A model generated the notes under the pieces. It made no database searches, had not been told where the DNA came from, and was given only the letters and a program-made list of their open reading frames with translations. A stretch of 64,000 bases of DNA, from positions 186,001-250,000 of the forward strand of contig NZ_JACSPR010000002.1 in assembly GCF_014837045.1 (NCBI RefSeq), read 5' to 3'. Source of the DNA: Corynebacterium gallinarum (GTDB lineage Bacteria > Actinomycetota > Actinomycetes > Mycobacteriales > Mycobacteriaceae). How positions within the stretch are numbered: the stretch's first letter is position 1; each line of letters opens with the position of its first letter. The translations under genes and the position numbers were made by a program. Positions 34,460 to 43,999 of this stretch are shown here, piece after piece.

Positions 34460-35659
34460 ATGAGCACCCACGAGGAACAACCACCGCGTACCCACACCCA
34501 GCCCGGGTTCATCCCCTTTGCTCAAGAGGGTGCCACGTCCCAGGCCCCGACACCACCCACCGGGGTGCTGGGTCAGATGTGGGCGACGCGCCCGGTGCGT
34601 TTCCCCTCCGGCCAGGGTGGCAACGCCAAGGTGGCCGGGGTGTGTGAAGGCATCGCCATCCGCTATCAGATCGACCCCACCCTGGTGCGCCTGGCCTTCG
34701 TGGTGTTCGGTTTCCTCGGTGCCGGTGTGTCCGCCTATCTGCTGGCCTGGCTGCTCATGCCCCGCTATTCCGTCCCGGTTTCCCCACTTGAGGCGATCTG
34801 GACACCGGGGCATCCCCAGGACCGGACACACGGCTGGTGGTTAGCCATCTTCTTTGTGCTCTTCTCCGGAATGTTCACCTCGGGGACGGTGCAGCTGTTC
34901 GGTTCGGCCTCCCTGATCACCTACGCACTGCTGGGGGCGATGTGGTGGGGCCTGCACAGACGGCAGCCCCTGCCACCCCGCGGGCTACTCGCCACCGGCT
35001 ACTACTCAATACAGGACCCCACGATGACCACTCCCAACACCAACTTCGATCCGAACCTCTACCCACAGCCCCAACCCGACCTGAGTGAGATGCAACCCGT
35101 CCAGGGTTACAGCGCCCCCTTCGCCCAGCAGTTCCGCGATGAGGTCCCAGCATGGGATCCACTGGCGCCAACCCACAACACCTGGGATATCCAGCATGTC
35201 CCCTCACCTCCGCCGGAGAAGAAAAAGAAGCGGGTCTGGCCGTGGGTGCTCGGCATTCTGGTGATCGGTGGCGTGGTGTCGACGGTGACACTGGGAACGA
35301 TTATCGACGAGGCCTACAGCGAACTCGAGGACACCACCGCCATCGGTGACGTGATGCTGACCCCCACCAATGGCAATCTCCAGGATTCCTACACCTCCGG
35401 TGTGGGCGAGATGGAACTCGACCTCACCGCCCTGACCCCGGTCGACGAGGACCGCAGCGTCCAGATCTCCTCCGGTGTCGGTGAAATCACCGTCATCCTC
35501 CCCGAGGAAATCCCCGTGAACCTCACCTGCATGGCGGGCATCGGCACCACGCGTTGCGACGTCCCCGACCTCAACGCCAATGCCGACCAGGACGCAGGAG
35601 CCCTGAACATCCACGTCAACTCCGGCATCGGAGATGTGAAGGTCCAATACGCGGAGTAA
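34460..35659 (+). CDS. PspC-domain membrane protein with C-terminal adhesin-like/LiaF-like domain
   Basis: A 399-residue protein. The PspC domain is at residues 45-100 (GGNAKVAGVCEGIAIRYQIDPTLVRLAFVVFGFLG), and two more helices lie near 125-170. A Pro/Asn-rich linker and the basic EKKKKR precede another helix (VLGILVIGGVVSTVTLGTII). The C-terminal beta-repeat domain (SGVGEMELDLTAL, SGVGEITVILPEEIPVNLTCMAGIG, SGIGDVKVQY) resembles LiaF/DUF2154-type domains. It is divergent from the PspC kinase and is probably its regulator or target in envelope-stress control. Confidence 0.83.
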   Translation: MSTHEEQPPRTHTQPGFIPFAQEGATSQAPTPPTGVLGQMWATRPVRFPSGQGGNAKVAGVCEGIAIRYQIDPTLVRLAFVVFGFLGAGVSAYLLAWLLMPRYSVPVSPLEAIWTPGHPQDRTHGWWLAIFFVLFSGMFTSGTVQLFGSASLITYALLGAMWWGLHRRQPLPPRGLLATGYYSIQDPTMTTPNTNFDPNLYPQPQPDLSEMQPVQGYSAPFAQQFRDEVPAWDPLAPTHNTWDIQHVPSPPPEKKKKRVWPWVLGILVIGGVVSTVTLGTIIDEAYSELEDTTAIGDVMLTPTNGNLQDSYTSGVGEMELDLTALTPVDEDRSVQISSGVGEITVILPEEIPVNLTCMAGIGTTRCDVPDLNANADQDAGALNIHVNSGIGDVKVQYAE

Positions 35660-36174
35660 CGACGGCTCCTTTTTCAGCTTTCCCCCAGCTCCTCCCCAGC
35701 TGCACCGCCCCGATTCGGTGGAAGCTGTGGGAGGTTTCTCAATGCCCGAGATTGTACAGTTTTTACTCGACTCGGACTACACCACGGACATTGAGAATCC
35801 ATCACCGCCCCATAACGAAACGACCGATCCTTCCTGCATAACCACCCCCATGGGGGGTGGAGGCCCCCTAATGGGTGTGCTTTTGTTCAGTGAATTACAG
35901 CCCCTCCAGCGAGGCGAAGAACCCCTCCTCCCACCTCCACCGATCGCTAAAAAATCGTTATCAGCTGGCAATTCAATCGGAGAATCATGCAAAACTGACT
36001 AATATCTAGGCCTCTATAGGTAAATAATACTTTTCGCATTCCATGGAATGAAGAGGAACCTGTGATTAGGGTGAGGGTTACTGAGTGCACACAGTGATTT
36101 GCATCTCTTTTAAGCAATTTGCTGTGAACGGGCTCAATAAATAATCAGGTAACACTCTCAAATCTGGAGGACCC
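35660..36174 (+). other. 515-bp AT-richer leader region with palindromes, no gene
   Basis: No convincing gene is seen. Notable elements are a GC-rich near-palindrome CCACCCCCATGGGGGGTGG (35842-35860), possibly a terminator for the PspC gene, and a perfect 14-bp palindrome CATTCCATGGAATG (36037-36050). An imperfect inverted repeat, CACAGTGATTTGC (36090-36102) with GCAATTTGCTGTG (36114-36126), comes next. The last 170 bp are AT-rich and probably carry the promoter of the surface protein gene, preceded by the strong ribosome binding site TGGAGG at 36165-36170. Confidence 0.6.
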
Positions 36175-38880
36175 TTGAAAATCAGGACATCCGCTCTGGC
36201 CATCAGCCGGAGCATGCGGATCGGCATCGCCGCCATCACGAGCACCGCACTGGTCGCGGGCACCCTCGTCGCCGTCCCGGCACACCCCCTACTCCCTGTT
36301 ACAGCTGTAGCGCAGGCCCAGGAAGCCCCATTCGCCACCGCTGAAGGGCAGGTCATTGACCTATCCCTGTTCACCGACTCAGTGGACCCCGCGGACCGGG
36401 AGGCCTTCTTGACAGTCCTGGAAGCCATCCGTGCTGAGGCGCAGTACCCCGGAAACCAGAGCAACGACGCCAATGTCGATCTGACTCTCCTTGAGGGCAT
36501 CGATGTCACCATTAGCGGTGTCAGCATCCCCCTCACCGATCTTCTTAACATCCAGGGTCCTGCAGGCGTCCTGGGGGCCACCGCGTCCACCCCAGCAGGT
36601 AACCAGGCCTACGCCGCCGCAGGTGTGCTTACCGACGACGGTTCCATTGACCTCAGCGCTACCTCCGGACCCGGTGGCGTAGAAACCGTCCTGGATCTGT
36701 CGGATATCCTGGCACCGCAGCTCACCGATGGAATCATCGACGAGCTGTCCCTCCGCGTCGGAGCTGTCAGTGCCAGCGCGGAACGCAATGGCGATCAGGT
36801 CACTTCTGAGTACGCCCTGGCCAATGCGGATCTGGTTCTCGACAGCCCGCTGGTGGCAAGCGTCACTGATCTCCTCATCAGCGAGGATTCTGCCGCCCCC
36901 GGTGTGGGCATGCAGGTTGACCGTCTGGTTACTGGACTCGGCGGTAATACCGGTCTGCTTAACGAGCTCCTTACTGATCTGGAGCCAGTTTTCGCACTCA
37001 TTCGAGGTGCATCTCTGGGAATCGTCGATATCAATACGCCCGTTGTAACCCTTGATTCCAATATTCAGGAAACTCTGGATCTCCTCCTGGCGGAGCCACT
37101 CATCTCCAGCAGCGGGGCAGTGACCGTCAACCTCGCAACCGGTGAGGTCACCATCGATCTGGAAGCACTTGGTGGCACCTCCGCTGTTGATCCCAATACT
37201 GACCTGCTCACCGAGGCAGCAGTTGCTCAGATCTCCACTGAGCTCAATGCCGTCCTCACTGATCTGGTCGAACGGGTTAGAACTGCGGTTCTGAACGGAC
37301 TGCTGGAGACCGCAGTCACGGTCGACATCAGTGTTGAAACAGGTCTTGGTGCCCTCGCAACTGAAGTTGCAGCTATAAACATCGACGGCACCCTGAACCA
37401 GATTCTCGACGGGGAGGATGTCGCGAATATCCGTCTAATCGGTCTCACCCTCCCGGGTGTCAACCAGACTCTCCAGAATCTCTTGGGTACCGTAGGAGAT
37501 ACCCTGAAAGGCGCTCTTAACGAAGCCGCCAATGGTGTGATCGACACTCTCCTCCAGGATGTCCTTGCTGATGTCGCAGCCCCGCTGACTGGCAACCTCA
37601 GCACGATTCTCCGCAATCGAGAGATTCTGTCGCTGACCCTCAATGCACAGCCAAACCCACTCGTGGCGAGCGCAACCAACACCAACTCTGCACGCCCGAA
37701 TTCCTCCACCGGTGCCATCACCAACCCAGATGAAGAATTCACCGTCACCGGACTCCACATCCGTGTCCTGAACGGTGCGGTGGATCTTCCTCTGGCCCGC
37801 GCAACCGTGGATGCAGATGCTGCCTGGAATACAGTAGGGGCCCCCACTGTGGGACCGATTGCAGATCAGACCGTCACCCTGGGTGATGCCATCACCCCGG
37901 TTACCCCAGTGGTCACCCCGGCTAACGCTACCGTCGCCGTCGCGGGTCTGCCAGCTGGCGTGAGCTACAACAGCACCACCCGCACGATCACCGGAACCCC
38001 CACCGGTGCAGGAACCTTCAACATCACCGTCACCGCCACCAATGACGCGGGAACTGCCCGCGAACGGTTCACCGTGACCGTCATTGATCCCAATGAGGAG
38101 CCAGGTGTCATCGCTCCGACCATCGGCAACATCGATGATCAGACCGGGATTGTCGACCAGCCCATCACCCCGATCGATGTGGATGTCACCCCTGATACCG
38201 CTGAGGTCACCGTTGTGGGGTTGCCAGACGGCTTGACCTACAACGAGGACACCGGTGAGATCACCGGCACCCCAACCGAAGTTGGCACCTCACTCGTCAC
38301 CGTTACTGCGGTCAATGATGGTCGCACCGTGACCGAGACCTTCACCATCACCATCACTGAGCGCGACGGCTCCGGTAACGGAAGCAGTGACAATGGTTCG
38401 GGTAACGGATCCAGCAATGGTTCCTCCGACAACGACAACGGCAACGGGTCGGGCAACGGATCCAGCAATGGTTCCTCCGACAACGGCAATGGCAATGGCA
38501 ACGGCGACGTGGACAACGGTTCCTCCGCGTTCCTGCAGCAGTGCCTGAATTCCCCGGCTGCTGGCCTGGTCGGACTGCTCGCCGCCCTGGGTGCTGTCTC
38601 CGCCATCGCGGGCCCGGCACTTGAGCCACTGCTCAAGTCCATGGGCTCCGCAATTGAGCAGCAGATGCGCCAGCTGAACGCAGCCACCTCCGGTGCGCAC
38701 CAGCCGGCATGGGTTCAGACCATCAACCGTGGTCTGAATGACGCAGCCAACGCGGTCAACCACCAGATGGTGTCCAACGCACTGTTCGCCACCGCTGCCC
38801 TGGCACTGGTCTCCTCCCCCCTCCTGTGCAGCACGGATGGCCCCGGATCCAGCGCTGGCTCCAGCATCGGTTCCAGCTAG
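36175..38880 (+). CDS. Large surface protein with Ig-like repeats (choice-of-anchor G type)
   Basis: A 901-residue exported protein starting at TTG 36175, 4 nt after GGAGG. A long signal peptide (about residues 1-48) leads into a region of some 500 residues with the pattern of actinobacterial choice-of-anchor G proteins (LLNIQGPAGVLGATASTPAG, SATSGPGGVETVLDLSDIL). Two putative Ig (He_PIG) modules follow at about residues 556-637 and 648-729 (AGLPAGVSYNSTTRTITGTP and VGLPDGLTYNEDTGEITGTP). A Gly/Asn/Ser linker (733-784) contains a 51-bp internal repeat. The C-terminus has a hydrophobic stretch near 795-819 and a Ser-rich end; no LPxTG is seen. Adhesion or cell-surface structure is likely; the ligand is unknown. 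Confidence 0.82.
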   Translation: MKIRTSALAISRSMRIGIAAITSTALVAGTLVAVPAHPLLPVTAVAQAQEAPFATAEGQVIDLSLFTDSVDPADREAFLTVLEAIRAEAQYPGNQSNDANVDLTLLEGIDVTISGVSIPLTDLLNIQGPAGVLGATASTPAGNQAYAAAGVLTDDGSIDLSATSGPGGVETVLDLSDILAPQLTDGIIDELSLRVGAVSASAERNGDQVTSEYALANADLVLDSPLVASVTDLLISEDSAAPGVGMQVDRLVTGLGGNTGLLNELLTDLEPVFALIRGASLGIVDINTPVVTLDSNIQETLDLLLAEPLISSSGAVTVNLATGEVTIDLEALGGTSAVDPNTDLLTEAAVAQISTELNAVLTDLVERVRTAVLNGLLETAVTVDISVETGLGALATEVAAINIDGTLNQILDGEDVANIRLIGLTLPGVNQTLQNLLGTVGDTLKGALNEAANGVIDTLLQDVLADVAAPLTGNLSTILRNREILSLTLNAQPNPLVASATNTNSARPNSSTGAITNPDEEFTVTGLHIRVLNGAVDLPLARATVDADAAWNTVGAPTVGPIADQTVTLGDAITPVTPVVTPANATVAVAGLPAGVSYNSTTRTITGTPTGAGTFNITVTATNDAGTARERFTVTVIDPNEEPGVIAPTIGNIDDQTGIVDQPITPIDVDVTPDTAEVTVVGLPDGLTYNEDTGEITGTPTEVGTSLVTVTAVNDGRTVTETFTITITERDGSGNGSSDNGSGNGSSNGSSDNDNGNGSGNGSSNGSSDNGNGNGNGDVDNGSSAFLQQCLNSPAAGLVGLLAALGAVSAIAGPALEPLLKSMGSAIEQQMRQLNAATSGAHQPAWVQTINRGLNDAANAVNHQMVSNALFATAALALVSSPLLCSTDGPGSSAGSSIGSS

Positions 38881-38921
38881 TTAGACCCCAGGCCCACTGA
38901 TCCCCCGGGATCGGTGAGCTG

Positions 38922-38977
38922 AAAACAACAGTGTCCCGGTGGGAACCTCACGGTTCCCACCGGGACACTGTTGTTTT
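38922..38977. terminator. Bidirectional terminator
   Basis: A perfect 26-bp stem (38922-38947 with 38952-38977) around TCAC. Each arm ends in TTTT in its own direction, so it stops both the surface-protein gene and the convergent gene at 38981. Confidence 0.95.
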
Positions 38978-38980
38978 GTC

Positions 38981-39364
38981 CTAATCCAGCTGCCCGCGCA
39001 GCTCCTCGGCGAGATCAGCCACCTCATACAGATCATCCTCATCGAAACGCTCCGACACAGCGTGTTCCTCAGGGGACAGTGCGAAGTACTTCAGTGCTGT
39101 GCTGATCTGGGTTTTCTCCTTGGCGTCCACATGCAGGGTCACCTCCCCCTTCTCCACGATCAGGGTGGCCAGGGCTGCGACAACCATGAAAGCATCGCCG
39201 TACCCATCCAGCTGGGTGTCGGTGTAGTTTCCGGACAGTTCGTCCAGCCCAAGCTCGGTGAACACATCGGTGACATCAATGGTCTCCCCCGACCGCTGCT
39301 GCAGGTGTTTCAACAGTGCGGTGGCCTCGTCGGAGGTACCGAATACGTTGTTCAGGTCGCCCAT
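38981..39364 (-). CDS. Small acidic protein of unknown function
   Basis: A 127-residue, acidic, soluble protein (many Asp/Glu, ending EVADLAEELRGQLD) with a hydrophobic core near residues 58-72 (DAFMVVAALATLIVEKG). It has no signal peptide or recognised motif. A bidirectional terminator separates it from the surface protein, and its own ATG region has GGAGAAACGACC upstream. It is a plausible real gene because codon use is typical and it is closely packed, but I do not recognise it. Confidence 0.65.
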   Translation of the reverse strand: MGDLNNVFGTSDEATALLKHLQQRSGETIDVTDVFTELGLDELSGNYTDTQLDGYGDAFMVVAALATLIVEKGEVTLHVDAKEKTQISTALKYFALSPEEHAVSERFDEDDLYEVADLAEELRGQLD

Positions 39365-39520
39365 GGTCGTTTCTCCTCAATCGGTTAGCTGTAACTGATG
39401 CGTACCACCCTACGTGGGGGGAGCCTGGGCGTCGTCAAGCAAGGAGGGCGAGCACCGGAAACGCCGAAGGCGACGCACAACCGTCGAAGTTATGCGCCGC
39501 CTTTGCGGACAAGTGGGGAT

Positions 39521-41092
39521 TTACTCCCACTCGATGGTTCCTGGTGGCTTCGAGGTTACATCGAGCACAACGCGGTTGACGTCGGCAACCTCATTGGTGA
39601 TGCGGGTGGAGATACGCTCCAGGACCTCATACGGCAGGCGGGTCCAGTCGGCGGTCATGGCGTCCTCGGAGGACACCGGGCGCAGCACGATGGGGTGACC
39701 GTAGGTGCGGCCGTCACCCTGGACGCCGACAGAGCGGACATCCGCAAGCAGGACCACCGGGCACTGCCAGATGATGCCGTCCAGGCCGGCTGCGGTGAGC
39801 TCGGTGCGGGCGATCAGATCGGCGTGGCGGAGGGTCTCCAGGCGCTCCTCGGTGACCTCACCGATGATGCGGATGCCCAGACCCGGCCCCGGGAACGGCT
39901 GACGGGCAACGATGACCTCCGGCAGGCCGAGCTCGCGACCAACCGCACGGACCTCATCCTTGAACAGCAGGCGCAGAGGCTCAACGAGCTCGAACTCGAC
40001 ATCATCAGGCAGACCGCCCACATTGTGGTGGCTCTTGATGTTGGCGGTACCGGAACCGCCACCGGACTCCACCACATCCGGGTAGAGGGTGCCCTGAACC
40101 AGGAAGTCCACGGTGGACCCCTCCGGAGAATCCTCCAAAACACCAGCGACAGCGCGCTCGAAGGAACGGATGAACTCCGCGCCAATCGCCTTGCGCTTGG
40201 CCTCCGGCTCGGTGACACCGGCCAGCTTATCCAGAAACGCCTTGCGCTCATCGACGGTGACCAGCTTCGCACCGGTGGCAGCCACAAAATCCTTCTCCAC
40301 CTGCTCACGCTCGCCGGCACGCAGCAGACCATGATCCACAAAAACACATGTCAGGCGGTCACCGATGGCACGCTGCACCAGGGCTGCGGCGACGGCGGAA
40401 TCCACACCACCGGACAGACCACAGATGGCACGACCCTCAGGGCCGACCTGCTCACGGATCTTCTCGACGAGTTCCTCCGCAATGTTGGCCGCAGTCCAGT
40501 TCTGCTCCAGACCAGCGATCTCGGTGAGGAAACGGGTGAGAACCTGTTGACCATGCGGGGAGTGCAGCACCTCGGGGTGGTACTGGACACCAGCCATCTT
40601 CGCCTCAACGTTCTCAAAGGCCGCCACTGGCGCCGCCTCGGAGGATGCGGTGACGGTGAAACCCTCAGGGGCCTCGGACACGGCATCGCCATGGCTCATC
40701 CACACCTTGTGGGACAGCTCCAGGCCGTCGTGCAGAACACCACCCTTGACCTCAAGATCAGTACGGCCATACTCACGCTTGCCGGTGGCGGCGACCTTGC
40801 CACCCAGCGCGTGGGTCATAGCCTGGAAGCCGTAGCAGATACCGAACACCGGCAGCTCCAACTTCAGGATGTCCGGATCGATACCCGGCGCGTCCTCTGC
40901 ATACACAGACGACGGTCCACCGGACAACACCAGCGCAACAGGGTTCTTTTCCTGAATCTCCTGCGGGGTAGCGGTGTGCGGGATGACTTCGGAGTAAATG
41001 CCAGCCTCACGCACTCGTCGTGCGATCAGCTGCGCGTACTGTGCACCGTAGTCGACAACGAGTACTGGGCGATGATTAGGTGTAAGGCTCAC
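39521..41092 (-). CDS. guaA: GMP synthase (glutamine-hydrolysing)
   Basis: A 523-residue two-domain enzyme converting XMP to GMP. The N-terminal amidotransferase has the nucleophile C86 in VFGICYGFQ and the later His-Glu in QYHPEV. The ATP pyrophosphatase domain has the PP-loop [14 protein letters not shown] near residue 225. The C-terminal dimerisation domain ends KPPGTIEWE. It belongs with guaB2 and guaB3 in guanine nucleotide synthesis, but an YdcF-like gene and a monooxygenase lie between. Confidence 0.97.
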   Translation of the reverse strand: MSLTPNHRPVLVVDYGAQYAQLIARRVREAGIYSEVIPHTATPQEIQEKNPVALVLSGGPSSVYAEDAPGIDPDILKLELPVFGICYGFQAMTHALGGKVAATGKREYGRTDLEVKGGVLHDGLELSHKVWMSHGDAVSEAPEGFTVTASSEAAPVAAFENVEAKMAGVQYHPEVLHSPHGQQVLTRFLTEIAGLEQNWTAANIAEELVEKIREQVGPEGRAICGLSGGVDSAVAAALVQRAIGDRLTCVFVDHGLLRAGEREQVEKDFVAATGAKLVTVDERKAFLDKLAGVTEPEAKRKAIGAEFIRSFERAVAGVLEDSPEGSTVDFLVQGTLYPDVVESGGGSGTANIKSHHNVGGLPDDVEFELVEPLRLLFKDEVRAVGRELGLPEVIVARQPFPGPGLGIRIIGEVTEERLETLRHADLIARTELTAAGLDGIIWQCPVVLLADVRSVGVQGDGRTYGHPIVLRPVSSEDAMTADWTRLPYEVLERISTRITNEVADVNRVVLDVTSKPPGTIEWE

Positions 41093-41245
41093 AGAACATC
41101 ACTCTACTAGACACACCTGCAGATGTTATTTTCCGGGCTTGAGCACCGGGAATGAGGGGGTTGGCAGGGCATGATGAGGAGCTGCGGGGGACTGTCGGGG
41201 CGGGTCTGGGACTGGCCGGGGCTGCCGGTGGCTAGCCGGGGCTGG

Positions 41246-41845
41246 TCAGCAGGGGTCGGTCAACCAGAACTTGATGAATCCCGCCAGCTCATGGAAGACC
41301 TGGTAGATGATGATGTTCTCCTTGATGGTGCGCACATTGGCCACCTTGACCTCCGACAGTTCCGTGCACCGCTCAAAGAAGTACTTGACCCTCCTGGAGT
41401 GCGGCCGGCTGGTCACCATGATCGCCGATTCCCAGTTCTGCTCCTTCGCCAGCTCGCTGAAAGTCCGGGCCTCACCGGAGGTGATCACCGGGTAAGGATC
41501 CATGCACCAGGTCCTGGTCCCCTCGGGGCGGTCATCCCCGGCGCAGTGGCTGTAACCAACCTTGTCCTTGGCGCCCGCGGGGTTGGACACCACGAAATTC
41601 TTGATCCCGTATTTCAGTGCGATCTCCGCACCCAGTTCATGACGCCCATCGGAAGCGCCAGCGATGACCACCACCACATCGGCATTCTCCGACCGCTCAT
41701 TGGGCGGGTAAACCGTCCAGAACATAAAGGCGGTGAAACCCATGATGGAAACCATGGTCAGCGCGACCACCATCACCAGCGCCGCCCGGATGGTCGCCGT
41801 GACCATGCCGATGCTGTTAATACGCTTTCGCTGTCTGATCCCCAT
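41246..41845 (-). CDS. YdcF/SanA-like DUF218 membrane-anchored protein
   Basis: A 199-residue protein with an N-terminal membrane helix (about residues 17-45) and an extracytoplasmic DUF218 domain: DVVVVIAGASDGRHELGAEIALKYGI, TWCMDPYPVITSGEARTFSEL and AIMVTSRPHSRRVKYFFERC. DUF218 proteins of the ElyC/SanA/YdcF group are linked to envelope polysaccharide or permeability functions. It has Cys residues that could pair outside the membrane. Specific activity unknown. Confidence 0.8.
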   Translation of the reverse strand: MGIRQRKRINSIGMVTATIRAALVMVVALTMVSIMGFTAFMFWTVYPPNERSENADVVVVIAGASDGRHELGAEIALKYGIKNFVVSNPAGAKDKVGYSHCAGDDRPEGTRTWCMDPYPVITSGEARTFSELAKEQNWESAIMVTSRPHSRRVKYFFERCTELSEVKVANVRTIKENIIIYQVFHELAGFIKFWLTDPC

Positions 41846-42196
41846 GCCGTCCCATCACCGATGCTCCCCGAGTCCGGTGATGAGACTACCAGCAGCATCC
41901 GGGTAACCACCACGGGTAATCCGCCGGGTAGCGCATGCGCATGGCTAACCCAGAGATCCTGTCTCCAGAAAGCGCCAGCGATCTCTGGGTTAAGCACAGT
42001 GCTTTCTGGGAACAGGATCTCTGGGTTAAGTATGCCCCACCCCAAAAACACGACATCGCATCACCTACATCGGCACTGATGTCGTGGTTCAGCGCATTGA
42101 TGCCTATGATGCGATGTCGTGGTTGTTGATTCACCGAGGGAAATACGACGCTACCCGCCGGGGAATCACATGCCAGCCTCAGGCCGGCAGGTTCAC
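41846..42196. other. 351-bp spacer between the YdcF-like gene and the monooxygenase
   Basis: This spacer holds repeat copy A and about 100 bp of upstream sequence belonging to the YdcF-like gene. Within that stretch a direct TCACCGATG/CGGTGATG pair is visible. No gene is seen. Confidence 0.6.
41948..42123. repeat. Direct repeat copy A (176 bp) with two nested hairpins
   Basis: Copy A of an intergenic element whose second copy is 44340-44515. Aligned by eye without gaps, the copies differ at about 11 of 176 positions. Inside, ACCCAGAGATCCTGT...CCAGAAAGC (41948-41973) pairs almost perfectly with 42001-42026. A second hairpin pairs CGACATCGCATCA (42051-42063) with TGATGCGATGTCG (42107-42119). 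The word GATCTCTGGGTTAAG occurs twice in it. No open frame of note. Confidence 0.9.
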
Positions 42197-43999
42197 TCAA
42201 CTCGCATGATGCACCGGGGCGAGTCCGTACACGGGGGTGTCTATCCCCTCATAACGTGCCTTGAGCTGGAGCGCGAGGTACCGGGAATAATGGCGCGACT
42301 GGTGCAGGTTGCCGCCGTGGAACCAGAGATTGTCCACCTGGGTGGGTTTCCACATATTGCGCAGCTCCCCCTCCCATGGGCCAGGATCCTTGGTGGTATC
42401 TGATCCCAGACCCCAGACACGTCCCACCCGGTCGGCAACTTCCTGGCTGATCAACTCTGCGGCCCAGCCGTTCATGGAACCGTAACCGGTGGCCAGGACG
42501 ATGACATCGGCTGGCAGTTCCGTGCCATCGGTGAGCACCACGGAATCCTCGGAGACATGGTCGATGCTTACCTCGGAACGGACCGGGATGCTGCCATCCG
42601 CCACCAGATCCGAGGCGCCGACATCAATGTAATAGCCGGAACCACGGCGCAGGTACTTGAGGAAGAGCCCGGAATCATCATCCCCGAAATCCAGGAGGAA
42701 ACCGGCCTTCTCCAGTTTGGAGTAGAACTCGGCGTCGTCCTCACGGATCTTGTCGAAGGCGGGGCGTTGCACATCGGGCAGGATCGCGTACGGCCAGGAG
42801 GCGAAGAGCAGATCAGCGGTGTCCGTGTCGATACCAGCCTCCAGCGCCTCCTCTGAATACAGAGGCCCGAACACTTCCCGCATGAGTGACTCCGAACGCA
42901 CAATGTGGGTTGAGGAACGCTGGATCATGATCGGGTGCGCGCCGTTTTCGTGGAGATCAGCGGCGATGTCATGGGCTGAGTTGTTGGCACCCAGGATCAC
43001 CACATTCTTGCCCGAATCCCCTGGCCCTCCTGGATGTTCGGATGAGTGTCGGATCTCGCCCTTGAAATTCTCCTGGCCTGGGAGGTGCGGCTTGTTGGGC
43101 ACACCGGACATGCCTGTCGCCAGCACCAGTTGGGTCGGGTGGAGTTCAAGTTCTTCACCGTCGCGGTTGACTTGGACGGTCCAGGTGCCGGTGTCCTCAT
43201 TGAACTCCGCTGAGATGCACTCTGTACGGGGCCAGAAATCCAGGTCCATGATCCCCACATAATGCTCCAACCAGTCCCCCATCTTGTCCTTCGGAGTGAA
43301 CACCGGCCAGTCATCCGGGAACGGGAGATAGGGCAGGTGGTCATACCAGACCGGATCATGTAGGCAGAGGGAGTAGTACCGGGATCGCCACTGGTCCCCC
43401 GGTCGGTCATGTTTGTCCACCACAATGGTGGGTACACCAAGTCTCTTCAAGCGGGCTGCCAGAGCGATGCCACCCTGTCCACCACCGATGATGAGGGTAT
43501 AGGGTTGTTCCGACTTGCCCAGGGTGGCTCTGCGTTCGGTCCGCTGATCGTGCCAGTTCTTCCGGTCGGGATGCACTCCGTGCTCCGCACCCTGCGGGCG
43601 CCTGCGTCCAGCTGGCTCCGGGTGTTCCTTCAATTCCCTGGCGGAAGTCAACAGGGTCCAGCATTTCCCGTCCCGCAGCCGGGCGATGCCCCGTGAATGG
43701 AATTCTGCGGTATCGAAGGTGAACTGTACGCGGAGGACCCCCGGGGATTCCTCGATAACCTCCTGCACCTCCACGTTGGAGATCGCGCATCGGGGATGGG
43801 TGGCGGTGATCATCTGGCGGATCTGCGTGGACCCCTCCGCGGTGGTGAGGTTCCAAGTGAAGGAAAGAAGGTCACGCCAGTATCCGTCTTCCTCAAAGAG
43901 GTCTGCCACGGCATCCGGGTCTCCGGAGGTCGTGGCAGTGGCAAGTGCGTTCAGCCACTCGGTGGCCATGGTGTTAATGTCGGGCGAAGCTGTGGTCAT
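42197..43999 (-). CDS. Flavin-containing monooxygenase with N-terminal SnoaL/NTF2-like domain
   Basis: A 600-residue class B flavoprotein monooxygenase. Residues 1-130 form an NTF2/SnoaL-like cone domain (MATEWLNALATATTSGDPDAVADLFEEDGYWRD). The FAD motif IIGGGQGGIALAARL is near residue 171, the NADPH motif VVILGANNSAHDIAADL near 330, and the linker motif FKGEIRHSSEHPG and LATGYGSM are present. Such proteins oxygenate ketones, amines or sulfides; the substrate is unknown. ATG 43997-43999 is chosen for its AAGGGAG ribosome binding site. The gene lies between two 176-bp direct repeats and breaks up the gua cluster, which suggests acquisition. Confidence 0.87.
   Translation of the reverse strand: MTTASPDINTMATEWLNALATATTSGDPDAVADLFEEDGYWRDLLSFTWNLTTAEGSTQIRQMITATHPRCAISNVEVQEVIEESPGVLRVQFTFDTAEFHSRGIARLRDGKCWTLLTSARELKEHPEPAGRRRPQGAEHGVHPDRKNWHDQRTERRATLGKSEQPYTLIIGGGQGGIALAARLKRLGVPTIVVDKHDRPGDQWRSRYYSLCLHDPVWYDHLPYLPFPDDWPVFTPKDKMGDWLEHYVGIMDLDFWPRTECISAEFNEDTGTWTVQVNRDGEELELHPTQLVLATGMSGVPNKPHLPGQENFKGEIRHSSEHPGGPGDSGKNVVILGANNSAHDIAADLHENGAHPIMIQRSSTHIVRSESLMREVFGPLYSEEALEAGIDTDTADLLFASWPYAILPDVQRPAFDKIREDDAEFYSKLEKAGFLLDFGDDDSGLFLKYLRRGSGYYIDVGASDLVADGSIPVRSEVSIDHVSEDSVVLTDGTELPADVIVLATGYGSMNGWAAELISQEVADRVGRVWGLGSDTTKDPGPWEGELRNMWKPTQVDNLWFHGGNLHQSRHYSRYLALQLKARYEGIDTPVYGLAPVHHAS

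Noticed and set aside
35718..36002. A 94-codon open frame in the leader of the surface protein
   Set aside because: Its composition is unlike a protein (Pro-rich, no domain), it covers hairpins, and there is no ribosome binding site.
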